35,782 nt of DNA, taken from assembly GCA_900319705.1 (NCBI GenBank), contig ONPL01000027.1:1-35782 (forward strand), written 5' to 3'. Below the pieces are notes generated by a model that worked only from the letters and a program-made list of their open reading frames with translations, was not told the origin of the DNA and ran no database searches. Source of the DNA: an uncultured Pseudomonadota bacterium (GTDB lineage Bacteria > Pseudomonadota > Gammaproteobacteria > Enterobacterales > Succinivibrionaceae). Below are positions 24,409 to 33,993 of the stretch, one piece after another; position 1 is the first letter of the stretch, and each line of letters opens with the position of its first letter. The position numbers were made by a program, and so were the translations under genes.

Positions 24409-26151
24409 ATGAAACAGTATATTCAACAATTATTAAGCAATTGTGTTAACAATTTAAAAGATAAAGGTTTACTTGAAGCAGATATTCAACCAAAGATAAT
24501 CGTTGATAATACCAAGGATCGCAGTCATGGCGATTTTGCTACGAATTTAGCAATGCAGCTTTCAAAGGCTATGAAAAAGAATCCAAGAGATGTTGCAGCT
24601 TTAATCATTGAACAGTTGCCAAATGATGAGAAAATTCAAAAGATTGAAATTGCCGGACCTGGTTTTATCAATTTCTATCAGAATGCATCAAATCTTGGAG
24701 CTCAGGTTAAAAAACTGGCCACAGAGGCAAATCTGGGAATTAAAAATACAGATAATCCTCAGACTATTGTTGTGGATTATTCTTCTCCGAATGTTGCAAA
24801 GGAAATGGCGGTTCATCATATACGTTCAACTGTAATCGGTGATTCTGTTGTCAGAGTGCTTGAATTTCTTGGAAACAAGGTTATTCGTGCCAACCATATA
24901 GGTGATTGGGGAACTCAGTTCGGAATGCTTATTGCGTATCTTGAAAAAGCTGAGCAGGAAAATGCAAATGATCTGAAGGTTTCAGATTTGGAGGCGTTTT
25001 ACCGTGAGGCAAAGAAATTGTATGATGAAGATGCTGTTTTTGCAGAAAAGGCTAGGGGGTATGTTGTTAAACTGCAGTCTGGAGATCAGTATTGTTATCA
25101 GATGTGGCAGAAGCTTGTAAAAATGACAATGGATCTCAATCAGCAAATTTATGACAGATTGAATGTAAGCCTTACAGACAAGGATGTCATGGGAGAAAGT
25201 CTGTACAATGATATGTTACCGAAGATTGTTGAGGATTTGAAAAATAAGAAGCTGGCAGTTGAAAATCAGGGTGCGATGGTTGTGTATCTTGATGAATTCC
25301 GCGGGAAAGATGGCAATCCTATGGGGGTTATTGTTCAAAAGAGTGACGGAGGTTATCTATACACCACAACCGACATCGCTTGTGCCAAGTACCGTGTAGA
25401 TGTACTTCACGCAAATCGCATTCTCTGTTTTGCAGATTCAAGACAACATTCTCATCTCTTGCAGGCATGGCAGATCGCACGTCTTGCAGGTTACGTTCCT
25501 GATACAGTTTCATTGGAGCATGAGTCATTCGGTATGATGTTGGGTAAAGATGGTAAACCATTCAAAACTAGAACCGGAGGAACCGTTAAACTGACTGATC
25601 TCATAGATGAGGCGGAAATTCGTGCACAGAAACTTTTTGAAAATCGTGAAACCGATTTTACACCGGAAGAAAAGAAAAAGGTAATTCATGAAGTTGCAGT
25701 CGGTGCTATTAAATATGCCGATTTATCGAAAAACAGAACCACAGATTATATTTTTGACTGGGATAATATGCTGTCTTTTGACGGTAACACTTCTCCTTAT
25801 CTGCAGTATGCATATACAAGAATTTGTTCTATTTTCAGAAAAGCTGGTGACTGTGCTGAACTTGGTGATGTTACTTTGATTCATGAAAATGAGGTTAATC
25901 TTGCCAGCAAATTAATCCAGTTTGAAGAAACTGTAAAAAATGTTGCTGAGAAAGGTATGCCTCACATTCTGTGTAATTATCTGTATGAATTAAGCGGACT
26001 TTTCATGAAGTTTTATGAAACATGCCCAATTAATAAATCAGATGTAGATGAACAAACAAAAGCAAGTCGATTGACAGTTTGCCGTGCAACTGCTGCTGTT
26101 TTGAAACAGGGGTTGAATTTATTAGGTATTAACGTACTGGAAAAAATGTAA
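24409..26151 (+). CDS. argS: Arginyl-tRNA synthetase ArgS
   Basis: Class I synthetase that charges tRNA(Arg). It has 580 residues (E. coli 577). The N-terminal tRNA-binding domain is followed by [26 protein letters not shown] and [14 protein letters not shown], the KMSKS-equivalent loop. [20 protein letters not shown] and an anticodon-binding domain close the protein. One oddity: the HIGH motif, HVGH in E. coli, reads AVHH here (residues 134-137), so the first histidine and the glycine are replaced. Everything else is intact, so the enzyme is probably active. ftsN starts one base after the stop. Confidence 0.97.
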   Translation: MKQYIQQLLSNCVNNLKDKGLLEADIQPKIIVDNTKDRSHGDFATNLAMQLSKAMKKNPRDVAALIIEQLPNDEKIQKIEIAGPGFINFYQNASNLGAQVKKLATEANLGIKNTDNPQTIVVDYSSPNVAKEMAVHHIRSTVIGDSVVRVLEFLGNKVIRANHIGDWGTQFGMLIAYLEKAEQENANDLKVSDLEAFYREAKKLYDEDAVFAEKARGYVVKLQSGDQYCYQMWQKLVKMTMDLNQQIYDRLNVSLTDKDVMGESLYNDMLPKIVEDLKNKKLAVENQGAMVVYLDEFRGKDGNPMGVIVQKSDGGYLYTTTDIACAKYRVDVLHANRILCFADSRQHSHLLQAWQIARLAGYVPDTVSLEHESFGMMLGKDGKPFKTRTGGTVKLTDLIDEAEIRAQKLFENRETDFTPEEKKKVIHEVAVGAIKYADLSKNRTTDYIFDWDNMLSFDGNTSPYLQYAYTRICSIFRKAGDCAELGDVTLIHENEVNLASKLIQFEETVKNVAEKGMPHILCNYLYELSGLFMKFYETCPINKSDVDEQTKASRLTVCRATAAVLKQGLNLLGINVLEKM

Positions 26152-26152
26152 A

Positions 26153-27214
26153 ATGTCAGGTTCTAGGGATTATGTCAGAGCTACCTCCAAGAAACGTACC
26201 GGAGCAAGGTCCGGCGGTGGTTCAAAGTCGAATGGTGCCGGTGATAATCGCAATTATATAAAATTGGCCGTAGTTTTGATTATTGCGGTCTGTGCCCTGT
26301 CTGCTATGGTTTATATGCGTATTAATGCAAACAGCCAGGTGAAGAACCGGGATGTGAAGGAAACTCCTAAACAGAACATTACAGAGCAGAAACCTACGGA
26401 GAAGTATAGTTACAGAAAACTGCTAGAAGAAAAAGAGATCAAAACCGCTAACTCTAATAACAAGCCGGCACAGAGCAAACCTCAACGTCAGCAGGTACAA
26501 CATGAACTAATTATTGACCGCAATCCTAATTTGTCCGAATTGCAGAGAGAGGCAAAAAAAGAAACCAAGGAGCAGGAGGCTCAGCGGGCCTTGGATATTT
26601 TAAACGGAAGTTTGAATAAGCCTAGGGAGCAGGTTCATACCGTAAGGATTACTCCAAACGGCAAGGCGACTATTTTGGATCCGGTAAGTGATAGGAGAAC
26701 TGCTGGGGAAATGTTACCGAAAGATACCAAGGTGACTGGTTCTGATGCTAACCCCTCCGGTACAAAGACTTCTGATAATGTCAGCAGTAATGCACAGATT
26801 GTTGGGAACAAGACTACTTCAAGAAAACCGAATGATTATGTGAAGAATCAAGAGTCAAAGTCGGCCAATAACCAGAATAATGATTCTCAGACTAGAAATG
26901 ATAATTCGAACAAGAAAGTTGAAAGTAATACCGTTGCAGACAAAAACAAGAAGATTGAAACTGCTCAAACCAAGCAAGAAACATATTTTATGCAGTGCGG
27001 TGCTTTTAAAACGAATAATCAGGCATCTGTACTTCAGGGTAAAATTGCATCAAAAGGTCAAAGGGCCAGTATTCAGAAGGCTGATACTAAGAACGGGATC
27101 TGGTACCGTGTGATATTGGGACCGTATGCAAGCAAGAGTATTGCTAATGAAGCTTTGACTAAGTTGAAGTCTTCCAAGATTGTATCATCATGCAATGTTT
27201 ATAAGAGTAAATAA
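26153..27214 (+). CDS. ftsN: Cell division protein FtsN (SPOR domain)
   Basis: A 353-residue bitopic inner-membrane protein that triggers septal peptidoglycan synthesis. The cytoplasmic start MSGSRDYVRATSKKR matches the FtsN basic segment with RDYVR that contacts FtsA. A membrane segment spans about 36-55. A short helix (YSYRKLLEEKE) resembles the essential periplasmic helix of E. coli FtsN, and a second helix around LSELQREAKKE follows. A long Asn/Lys/Ser-rich linker leads to the C-terminal SPOR domain (YFMQCGAFKT to NVYKSK, about 277-353) that binds denuded glycan. It lies one base after argS and 24 before rraA. Confidence 0.93.
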   Translation: MSGSRDYVRATSKKRTGARSGGGSKSNGAGDNRNYIKLAVVLIIAVCALSAMVYMRINANSQVKNRDVKETPKQNITEQKPTEKYSYRKLLEEKEIKTANSNNKPAQSKPQRQQVQHELIIDRNPNLSELQREAKKETKEQEAQRALDILNGSLNKPREQVHTVRITPNGKATILDPVSDRRTAGEMLPKDTKVTGSDANPSGTKTSDNVSSNAQIVGNKTTSRKPNDYVKNQESKSANNQNNDSQTRNDNSNKKVESNTVADKNKKIETAQTKQETYFMQCGAFKTNNQASVLQGKIASKGQRASIQKADTKNGIWYRVILGPYASKSIANEALTKLKSSKIVSSCNVYKSK

Positions 27215-27238
27215 GTCTACTGGCGGTATTGATAATTT

Positions 27239-27745
27239 ATGGAGATGAATTGTTCAACATCTAGTTTGTGTGACTATTTTGCAGATCTAGTTGATGTTGT
27301 TGATCCTATATTCCAAAGTTACGGTAAAAGAACATCTTTCTGCGGAATTATTACTACCGTAAAGTGTTTTGAAAATACCGGGCTGATTGAGGAGATCCTT
27401 GCTGAAAACGGAACTGGTAGAGTCCTTCTGATTGATGCTGGCGGATCCAGACGTAAAGCTGTTCTTGAATACAACATGATAAAGAAAGCTTGTGACAACT
27501 TATGGGAAGGCATTGTCTGTTACGGTTCTGTCCGCGATGTGGAGTTGCTGTCTAAAATGGATATCGGTATCAAGGCAGTTGCTGCAATACCGGTTCTTGG
27601 TGACGGTAAAATAGAGGGGGATGTAGATCTCCCTGTAAATTTTGCCGGTGTTACTTTTCTGCCTGAGGATTTTTTATATGCGGATTTAACCGGAGTGATT
27701 ATATCTCCGGATGAATTGCATATGTCAGATGTTGTTGATAGGTGA
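27239..27745 (+). CDS. rraA: Regulator of ribonuclease E activity RraA
   Basis: A 168-residue protein that binds and inhibits RNase E and so alters mRNA decay. Family features are TVKCFENTGL, RVLLIDAGGSRRKAV, LWEGIVCYGSVRDV, IGIKAVAAIPV and VNFAGVTF, in order as in E. coli RraA (161 residues). The ATG at 27239 is used; a second ATG at 27245 is possible. It is probably cotranscribed with argS-ftsN and faces zapB. The 44 bases between hold overlapping small hairpins (AGGTG/CACCT, AACACC/GGTGTT) but no T-tract. Confidence 0.96.
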   Translation: MEMNCSTSSLCDYFADLVDVVDPIFQSYGKRTSFCGIITTVKCFENTGLIEEILAENGTGRVLLIDAGGSRRKAVLEYNMIKKACDNLWEGIVCYGSVRDVELLSKMDIGIKAVAAIPVLGDGKIEGDVDLPVNFAGVTFLPEDFLYADLTGVIISPDELHMSDVVDR

Positions 27746-27789
27746 CAACACCTTTATTGAAGAGAATTGGTGTTTCATGCTTATTTAGG

Positions 27790-28209
27790 CTAAAATAACC
27801 CCATTTTTTTAATAAGAGTCTTCAATCTTTCTCTCCATGCCCTATATTCTTCAACAATGCGAGTGTTTTCGTTTCTCAGTTTGTTGTTTTCTCTTTCTAA
27901 GGTGATCTTTTGCTGATTTTCTATTTGCAATTTTTCTATCTGCTCTTGAAGAGTAACAATTTTTTCATTCTGTTTCTTCAGATGGTCGATCTCTGATTGA
28001 AGTTCAGTAATTCTGTTTTCTGCATTACTCAGGCTTTCAATCTGTTCTTCCAGGGATTTTATTCTGTTGTTGAGTTCCTCTATTTTTTGTTCAGAACTAT
28101 CTTTCAACGTATTGTATCTGCTGTGTGCGTTTAATTTTAACTTTTCAAATCTTTCGTTTGCTCTGCTTATAGCTTCATCAAAAGATTTTAATAATTCATC
28201 AATTGTCAT
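27790..28209 (-). CDS. zapB: Cell division protein ZapB, long form
   Basis: A 139-residue, almost wholly coiled-coil protein. The last 36 residues (LERENNKLR, then YRAWRERLKTLIKKMGLF) align with the C-terminus of E. coli ZapB, and zapB lies beside rraA in E. coli too. ZapB joins ZapA and MatP at the Z ring. E. coli ZapB is about 80 residues, so this has roughly 60 extra at the N-terminus, including a helix MTIDELLKSFDEAISRANE. No Shine-Dalgarno stands near the ATG; the shared leader element at 28210-28285 does. Confidence 0.85.
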   Translation of the reverse strand: MTIDELLKSFDEAISRANERFEKLKLNAHSRYNTLKDSSEQKIEELNNRIKSLEEQIESLSNAENRITELQSEIDHLKKQNEKIVTLQEQIEKLQIENQQKITLERENNKLRNENTRIVEEYRAWRERLKTLIKKMGLF

Positions 28210-28285
28210 AATGTCAGTGGCAAGAAAACCATATGGCGGATCGCCACTCCCCCTTTATTGATTCATATACAAAACTCCCACGCAT
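28210..28285 (-). promoter_or_regulatory. Conserved leader element of zapB: hairpin-bridged ribosome binding site (copy B)
   Basis: This 76-base element matches the hslV leader. ATGCGTGGG is followed by AAAGGGGG (28249-28256), then the stem AGTGGCGA (28241-28248) with TTGCCACT (28216-28223), an inner GCC-ATAT-GGT hairpin, and GACATT before the ATG. The folded stem leaves 6 bases between the G-tract and the start codon. Compared with copy A the 3' arm differs at two bases, yet pairing is kept through G-U wobbles. Confidence 0.65.
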
Positions 28286-28675
28286 GGACACAAAGTCCAC
28301 AGTGGAACCATTAAAATAAGCGCCCAAACAAGGACTATGCCTGCCATGGGCTACCATCGCCGGTGTTAACGGAAAGTGTTATATGCTTCTTTACCTAGGG
28401 ACTTTATTTACGACCATCAGAGTAGCAAAGCCGACACTGCATTTGCAGTTAACCTTATTATCTTCCTTAACGGAATTCTTCAAAGATGAAGAATCCGGCC
28501 CTATATTCCGTAGTGGCAATTGTATGCAAATGCTATTACGGATAATGGTGAGAATATCAATTCCTGAACGGTACATAATTTTCAAAAAATACGTTACAGG
28601 TTGCCTTAATTATAAAAGGTTAAACAACTATAGGCAATATTAAACTAGGTATTTGAAAATAATGGGGAGTTGTTG
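28286..28675 (-). other. Long structured leader of zapB, no recognised gene
   Basis: This stretch between the priA stop and the shared element holds the zapB promoter (28601-28637) and several hairpins: CGGAATTCTTC/GAAGAATCCG at 28471-28497, TCCGTA/TACGGA near 28507-28542, CTGCA/TGCAG at 28437-28448 and TGGAC/GTCCA near 28285-28299. A 30-codon hydrophobic frame (28347 to 28255) ends at the AAAGGGGG tract. A plus-strand frame at 28383-28643 looks random. Confidence 0.5.
28601..28637 (-). promoter_or_regulatory. Promoter of zapB, sigma70 type
   Basis: TTGCCT (28632-28637) and a perfect TATAAT (28609-28614) have a 17-base spacer on the minus strand. The resulting mRNA leader is about 390 bases. 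An inverted repeat (TTGCCT, with AGGCAA at 28601-28606) flanks the -10, which could be an operator. Confidence 0.65.
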
Positions 28676-30859
28676 TTATTGAAGAACTTCAGTAGGATCA
28701 ACATCAATAAAGTATTCAACCTTACTGTTGATTTTTCCTTTGGCTAGTTCGATAACCGCTTTATCCAGAAATGTTGACAGTTGTTTACGACTGGAGCTTT
28801 GAATCATGAGGATAAGATGATACTTGTTCTGTTTCTTTTCCATCAGAGCAGGTTTGGGCTCAGTTATTGTTAATCCGTGTTCGGTATCGATTTGCAGTAA
28901 AGTATTATATATTTCTATTGCTCGGCAGTTTAATAATTCCTTATTTGAACCTACTATTCTGAATAAAGCTTGAAAACTGAACGGGGGAAGATTGAGATAT
29001 TTTCTTTCGCGTAAACATAGTTCGGCAAACTTATCATAGCCATCGTTAATTATTGTCTGGAGCAGTGCGTTGTTTGGTACATAACTTTGAATCAAAACCC
29101 TACCGTCTTTCTCCTCTCTTCCTGTTCTTCCTGCTATCTGAGTGTAAAGTTGAGCTAGCTGTTCTGTAGCTCGGAAATCATTGGAAAAAAGTGACTGATC
29201 TATATTTAACAGACCTACTAGCGTGACATTGGGAAAATGATGGCCTTTGGATAGTATTTGAGTCCCTATCAGAATCTTGTATTTGTTGTTTTTAATGTCA
29301 TCTATGTAGGAACCGAGTTTATATTGGTGTGTAGCAGTGTCACGATCTATACGGATAACTGGATAGTCAGGGAATCTTGATTTTAAAAACTCTTCTAGTT
29401 GTTCAGTTCCGTTTCCCATTATGTCGATATTATTTGAATTGCATTCAGGGCACTGCCTTGGAATAGGGTAGTTTGTTTCACAGTGGTGACAGTTCAAAAT
29501 GTTTTTGTTTTTGTGATATGTTAGGAAACTATCGCAGAATTTACATTGGAATACATAGCCGCAATTGTTGCATATAATCTTATTGGCAAATCCTCTTCTG
29601 TTTAAAAAAATTAACACCTGATTTCCCTTTTGGAGTTCCCGTTCCATTTCATTAATCAGGTGGTCACTCATTCCTGATGATTGACTGCAGTGTTTGAGAT
29701 CGATTATTCCTTTGGTAACGATTCCATGATGTAGGACAGCGTTATTGTGAAGTTCAAGTAACTTATATTTTCCTATTTTGCTGTTGTAGTAAGATTCAAG
29801 AGACGGGGTTGCGGTTCCTAGAATTATAGGACAGTCGGCAATTTTTGCTTTGTAGATAGCGATGTTTTTTCCGTTGTATCTGCATGTATCCTGTTGTTTG
29901 TATGATTGATCGTGTTCTTCGTCTATAACGACGAGTCCAAGTGATTTGAATGGTGTGAAAACGGATGATCTTGTTCCGATTAAAATACCTATTTTTCCAT
30001 CCCGGCAGGCAAGGTAATTATCGAGCCGTTCTCTATCTGACAAAGATGAATGCATTGCGGCGATTGGAACGTTGAAATGCTTGTGAAATCTTTCTATCGT
30101 CTGCGGGGTTAGACCGATTTCAGGAACCATTACCAATACTTGCTGTTTTCTAGATAGTACAGTTTCAATTGCCTGCATGTAAACTTCGGTTTTTCCGGAT
30201 CCTGTTACACCTTTAAGTAAGAAAACCTTAAAGTAATTTACAGAATTAATGGCTGAGAGGGCAGTCCGCTGTTCATCGTTTAGTGTGAGCTGATTGCTGA
30301 ATTTAAGATTTAGGAAAATGTCGGTATCCATTTCATTTAGATCGAACTTTCTTATAATACCTTTATTTTCCAATGAACGTAAACACGTTGCAGGAATATT
30401 TAATCCTTTAAATTCAGTGAGCGAAACATCCTGATTACGTAACAGTTCTATAACTTTATGTTGATTTACTGCTTTGGTTTCGTATTCACGATTAACTAAA
30501 CGGTATGCAAATCGAGGTTTCCTTGATGCATCAAGTCCCTTGCGTACGGCAACCGGTTGAGCTAGGTTTATAATCATTCCGAGGGGAGTATGCTGATATT
30601 TTGCTGTAAACCTGAGCAACTCAAGTGTTTTGCTGTCGGCATAAGGTTCCTGATCCAAACTTTCTACTACAGATTTGATTTTGCATTCCAAAAAGTCGGT
30701 TGGATTGGAATCGTAACACTCTATGACTACTCCAATAATGTTCCTTTCTTTAAAATTGATCCTAACTCGGCATCCTGGTTCAATTCTCTGGACTGATTTA
30801 TATGTGAACAGATCGTATAGGTGTAATGGGACAGCAACTTGTAGATAATACATTCGCAT
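28676..30859 (-). CDS. priA: Primosomal replication restart helicase PriA
   Basis: A 727-residue 3'-to-5' helicase that reloads the replisome at repaired or stalled forks. The N-terminal 3'-DNA-binding domain is followed by Walker A GVTGSGKT (217-224), the DEEH box (313-316), and eight zinc-binding cysteines in four pairs between 430 and 473. A C-terminal domain follows. The usual gammaproteobacterial length is about 730. The start codon shares one base with the upstream stop (TAATG). No terminator is clear after it, so some read-through into the zapB leader is possible. Confidence 0.97.
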   Translation of the reverse strand: MRMYYLQVAVPLHLYDLFTYKSVQRIEPGCRVRINFKERNIIGVVIECYDSNPTDFLECKIKSVVESLDQEPYADSKTLELLRFTAKYQHTPLGMIINLAQPVAVRKGLDASRKPRFAYRLVNREYETKAVNQHKVIELLRNQDVSLTEFKGLNIPATCLRSLENKGIIRKFDLNEMDTDIFLNLKFSNQLTLNDEQRTALSAINSVNYFKVFLLKGVTGSGKTEVYMQAIETVLSRKQQVLVMVPEIGLTPQTIERFHKHFNVPIAAMHSSLSDRERLDNYLACRDGKIGILIGTRSSVFTPFKSLGLVVIDEEHDQSYKQQDTCRYNGKNIAIYKAKIADCPIILGTATPSLESYYNSKIGKYKLLELHNNAVLHHGIVTKGIIDLKHCSQSSGMSDHLINEMERELQKGNQVLIFLNRRGFANKIICNNCGYVFQCKFCDSFLTYHKNKNILNCHHCETNYPIPRQCPECNSNNIDIMGNGTEQLEEFLKSRFPDYPVIRIDRDTATHQYKLGSYIDDIKNNKYKILIGTQILSKGHHFPNVTLVGLLNIDQSLFSNDFRATEQLAQLYTQIAGRTGREEKDGRVLIQSYVPNNALLQTIINDGYDKFAELCLRERKYLNLPPFSFQALFRIVGSNKELLNCRAIEIYNTLLQIDTEHGLTITEPKPALMEKKQNKYHLILMIQSSSRKQLSTFLDKAVIELAKGKINSKVEYFIDVDPTEVLQ

Positions 30860-31860
30860 TACGGTTTAGAAATGGAAAATATTGTTTCCAGGTTATTAAT
30901 AATTTGATCTACAAAATTATATCTTTTTCTGTGCTGAGATCTCTTCTTTGAAGGAATTTCATCTATAGGGGTTCTTGGCATCGGTGTTATTTTATAGTAA
31001 TCATTGTCAAAATCGACTGGATTAAAATCCTGCCACTGTTTGTCGTAGTCATTTTTGAACTCATTTTTCATCTTTGTTTTGTAATGAACATTATTGAATA
31101 CATGAGAGTTCTTTTTAATTGCCAGAACTTCTTCGCATTTGAATAGCGCCGACAATTTAAAGGCAATAGCGATAAGAATATATTTTGGAAGAAGTCCGAA
31201 TCCAAGTTTTGTAATGTTGCTGATTTCTTTCTGCGGTTCAGCGAGATGAGGGGTACAACCCTGAATTGCATTGATCTTCATTACCCGTTGACCGTTGATA
31301 TATCCAAGATTAAAAGCTATGGAAAATATTCTTTCTGTAGTCGCTACGTCAAATCCTTCGATTATACTTTCTCTGACGATCGATATGGCAAAATCACCTT
31401 CTCTTCGGTGTGTTTTTGAAAAGTGGGCAATAATCCGGTACTGAAGAGGGATTGCTTCTGTTGGAGTATATCTGCCGATCTCTATTCCTTCCTCTGTATA
31501 AAGCTGATTTAGCTTATCGGAAGGCAGATACTGGTTAAGTATTTCATAGTGTTTAGTTATTGCTTCTATACGTTCTTTCACTGAGTAACGCGATAGTTCG
31601 TATGGACGAAGAATTTTAAACAGAATGGAATCATCCTTTTCTGCTAATGGATAAAATTGCGGCTTTTTCAATTCTTCTAGAAATCCGAAGAAGTCTTTTC
31701 TGTTTAAAAGAACACGATAAATGAATGTCAGATCTTTGAAGAGTCCCTTATTTAATATGCGACTGTTGTTAAATTTTATCAGGGCTCTTAAACTGAAGTC
31801 ATTTTTGTCAACGAATTCTTTCCATGACATTCTTCTGTTTGTGCAGTCAAAATTATCCAT
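30859..31860 (-). CDS. VirK/YbjX-family protein (DUF535)
   Basis: A 333-residue cytoplasmic-looking protein. Family signs are FRLxY-like LSRYSVKERIEAITKHYE, the AFNLGYINGQRVMKINAIQG core, and LTKLGFGLLPKYIL-like text, then EEVLAIKKNSHVFNN and KNEFKNDYDKQW. VirK/YbjX proteins are linked to envelope stress, peptide resistance and virulence in enterics, but the activity is unknown. It lies between msbA and priA, 14 bases after msbA, and shares one base with priA. Confidence 0.88.
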   Translation of the reverse strand: MDNFDCTNRRMSWKEFVDKNDFSLRALIKFNNSRILNKGLFKDLTFIYRVLLNRKDFFGFLEELKKPQFYPLAEKDDSILFKILRPYELSRYSVKERIEAITKHYEILNQYLPSDKLNQLYTEEGIEIGRYTPTEAIPLQYRIIAHFSKTHRREGDFAISIVRESIIEGFDVATTERIFSIAFNLGYINGQRVMKINAIQGCTPHLAEPQKEISNITKLGFGLLPKYILIAIAFKLSALFKCEEVLAIKKNSHVFNNVHYKTKMKNEFKNDYDKQWQDFNPVDFDNDYYKITPMPRTPIDEIPSKKRSQHRKRYNFVDQIINNLETIFSISKP

Positions 31861-31874
31861 TTTTATATTTAACT

Positions 31875-33722
31875 CTATGATTGTTCAGACGTTTTTTTAA
31901 ACTGTGACTTATATAAGGCGGAGTATGCGCCGTCTGAAGCAAGCAGTTCATCATGAGAACCTGATTCTACGATTTGTCCGTCGTTGATAACCATTATTTT
32001 ATCAGAGTCAATAATGGTACTTAACCTATGGGCAATAACGATAACAGTTTTATTCTTCATCAAATTATCCAGGGCTTCTTGAACAATTTTTTCTGATTTG
32101 TTGTCTAATGCGCTTGTTGCTTCATCGAGTATTACAAGAGGAGCGTTTTTAATAAATGCTCTTGCAATGGCAACACGCTGCTTTTGTCCTCCTGACAGAA
32201 GAATACCTTTTTCACCGATCGGAGTGTCTATTCCTTGAGGTAATTTTGCTAGGAATTCATCGAGACATGCATTCTTACACGCTTCTCTGAGTTCTTCCTC
32301 TGTTGCTTCAGGATTTCCCATTAAAATGTTCTGCCTTATTGTTCCTGTGAAAAGGAAGTTATCCTGAAATACGACGGATATGTTTTTTCTCAATGATTCA
32401 ATAGAGAAATCCCTAATATCACAACCATCGATCAATATCTGACCGGAACAGATTTCGTACAATCGAGGTATCAGACTGCAAACAGTGGTCTTTCCGCCTC
32501 CGCTGTTACCAACCAAAGCGACTTTCTGACCTTTTGCAATTTTAAAATTGAGTTTTTCCAAAACCATTTTTTCTGAATTATATCCGAAAGAAACATCTTT
32601 GAATTCAAGTGAGGAGTTGACTCCTTCAAGAGTTTTAAGTTCTTTCTTTGAATTGCTTTCTTCCTCAGCCATTGTTGGTGTGTCTATCATCTGATAGATA
32701 CGTTCAACAGCTAAAATTGAAGTTTGGATCTGAACGTAGTTGTTTCCAATGGATTTTAACGGAGTGTAGAGCATAATCAGTGCGGCTAGGAATGACACAA
32801 ATGTTCCGCTGGTAATCTGCTGAGTTACGATAAGATGTCCGCCGTACCAAATAACAATTGCAACACCGATTGCGCTAACTACATGCATCATTGGTGACAG
32901 CCAATTTGTGTCTCTGACCATTTTCATACCCATACCGAACAGAAATTTGGCGGAATACTTGAATTTAGACATCATTGTGTCTTCAAGAGTGAACGACCGG
33001 ATAATTCTGTTTCCTGCTGATGTTTCGTTATATAAGGTTAAGATGAAAGCTCCTTCCATAACGGTTTTTTTCATTATTATGTTTATTCTTTTTCTTACTA
33101 TGCGCAGAGGTATTATTAGGAATAACAGCACGCCAATTGCCGCGCAGGACAGCTGCCACGAATTGTAAATAAGCACGCAAACAAGGGACAGCGTTGACAG
33201 AAATTTTGTAAGAAATAGTTTGAAATTATTGATCAAACCATTAGTTGCCATTTCTGCATCATTGTAAAATCTGAATATGACCATACCAGAGTCATTCTTA
33301 TCGAAGAATCCACAATCCATTTTCAACAGCTTGATATATAGTCTTCTTTTCAGATCATAGGTTATTTTTCCGGCAACATAGGAATTCACAAGAGTAGAAG
33401 TGTAAATAAAAATACCTTGAACAATTACAAATCCTACGATAATAAATGGAACGTTGGAGGCTAACTCTTCCTGCTTGTCAACCATAACGTTATCCATGAA
33501 CGGCTTTAGAAACAGTGCGATAAGGGCATCAAGTGTTCCAACTGGCACAGTCAAAATAATACCAAGAATTGTTAACCACAAATATTTTTTGATGAACGGC
33601 CACATAAGCTTATAGCCTTTCATGATACTTATTGTTGGAGCGTCTTGATCTACTTTCTTGTTTTTTCTTAAGATTAAATTGAGAATCTTTTCTAGTATTT
33701 TCATGTTTCTTATTTTACTCAT
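31875..33722 (-). CDS. msbA: Lipid A flippase MsbA (ABC transporter)
   Basis: A 615-residue homodimeric ABC exporter half that flips core-lipid A across the inner membrane. A six-helix membrane domain (about 45-330) is followed by a nucleotide-binding domain with Walker A GNSGGGKT (405-412), signature LSGGQ (509-513) and Walker B LVILDEATSALD (529-540). Overall sequence and length fit MsbA better than a drug exporter, and LPS-type glycosyltransferases lie next door. Start 33722 gives a leader of about 33 bases from the extended -10 promoter; a start at 33704 is also possible. Confidence 0.9.
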   Translation of the reverse strand: MSKIRNMKILEKILNLILRKNKKVDQDAPTISIMKGYKLMWPFIKKYLWLTILGIILTVPVGTLDALIALFLKPFMDNVMVDKQEELASNVPFIIVGFVIVQGIFIYTSTLVNSYVAGKITYDLKRRLYIKLLKMDCGFFDKNDSGMVIFRFYNDAEMATNGLINNFKLFLTKFLSTLSLVCVLIYNSWQLSCAAIGVLLFLIIPLRIVRKRINIIMKKTVMEGAFILTLYNETSAGNRIIRSFTLEDTMMSKFKYSAKFLFGMGMKMVRDTNWLSPMMHVVSAIGVAIVIWYGGHLIVTQQITSGTFVSFLAALIMLYTPLKSIGNNYVQIQTSILAVERIYQMIDTPTMAEEESNSKKELKTLEGVNSSLEFKDVSFGYNSEKMVLEKLNFKIAKGQKVALVGNSGGGKTTVCSLIPRLYEICSGQILIDGCDIRDFSIESLRKNISVVFQDNFLFTGTIRQNILMGNPEATEEELREACKNACLDEFLAKLPQGIDTPIGEKGILLSGGQKQRVAIARAFIKNAPLVILDEATSALDNKSEKIVQEALDNLMKNKTVIVIAHRLSTIIDSDKIMVINDGQIVESGSHDELLASDGAYSALYKSQFKKTSEQS

Positions 33723-33762
33723 TATCAGGTTTTCTAGTGAATAAAACGACTAGGACCATTGG

Positions 33763-33790
33763 ATTATACCATACTCTATGTATATAAAAG
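33763..33790 (-). promoter_or_regulatory. msbA promoter with shared operator-like motif
   Basis: On the minus strand TGGTATAAT gives an extended, perfect -10 (33763-33768). The spacer region is filled by CTTTTATATACAT (33778-33790). On the plus strand the sequence TACTCTATGTATATAAAAG is the same as that before the lexA-like gene, where only a CTAT is duplicated inside it. A factor bound here would cover the promoter. Confidence 0.6.
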
Positions 33791-33993
33791 AACGTTAAAA
33801 GAGAATATTGTTAAACATTGGTTCCAGGTTGATTGCTACAGTGGATTGCTTTTTTGAAGCTGTTTTGATTTGAGTTTCTCATTGACAAGTTAATATCAAC
33901 GGTTATGCGGTCAATTATCTCAATAATTATTGCATTATTGTAGTACTTTTTTGATAATTAAATAAGGAGCAGATATACTAGGAAGGAATACTG

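Noticed and set aside
28383..28643. 86-residue plus-strand frame and its antisense 64-residue frame
   Set aside because: Both lie over the zapB promoter and hairpins, lack ribosome sites and read as random sequence.
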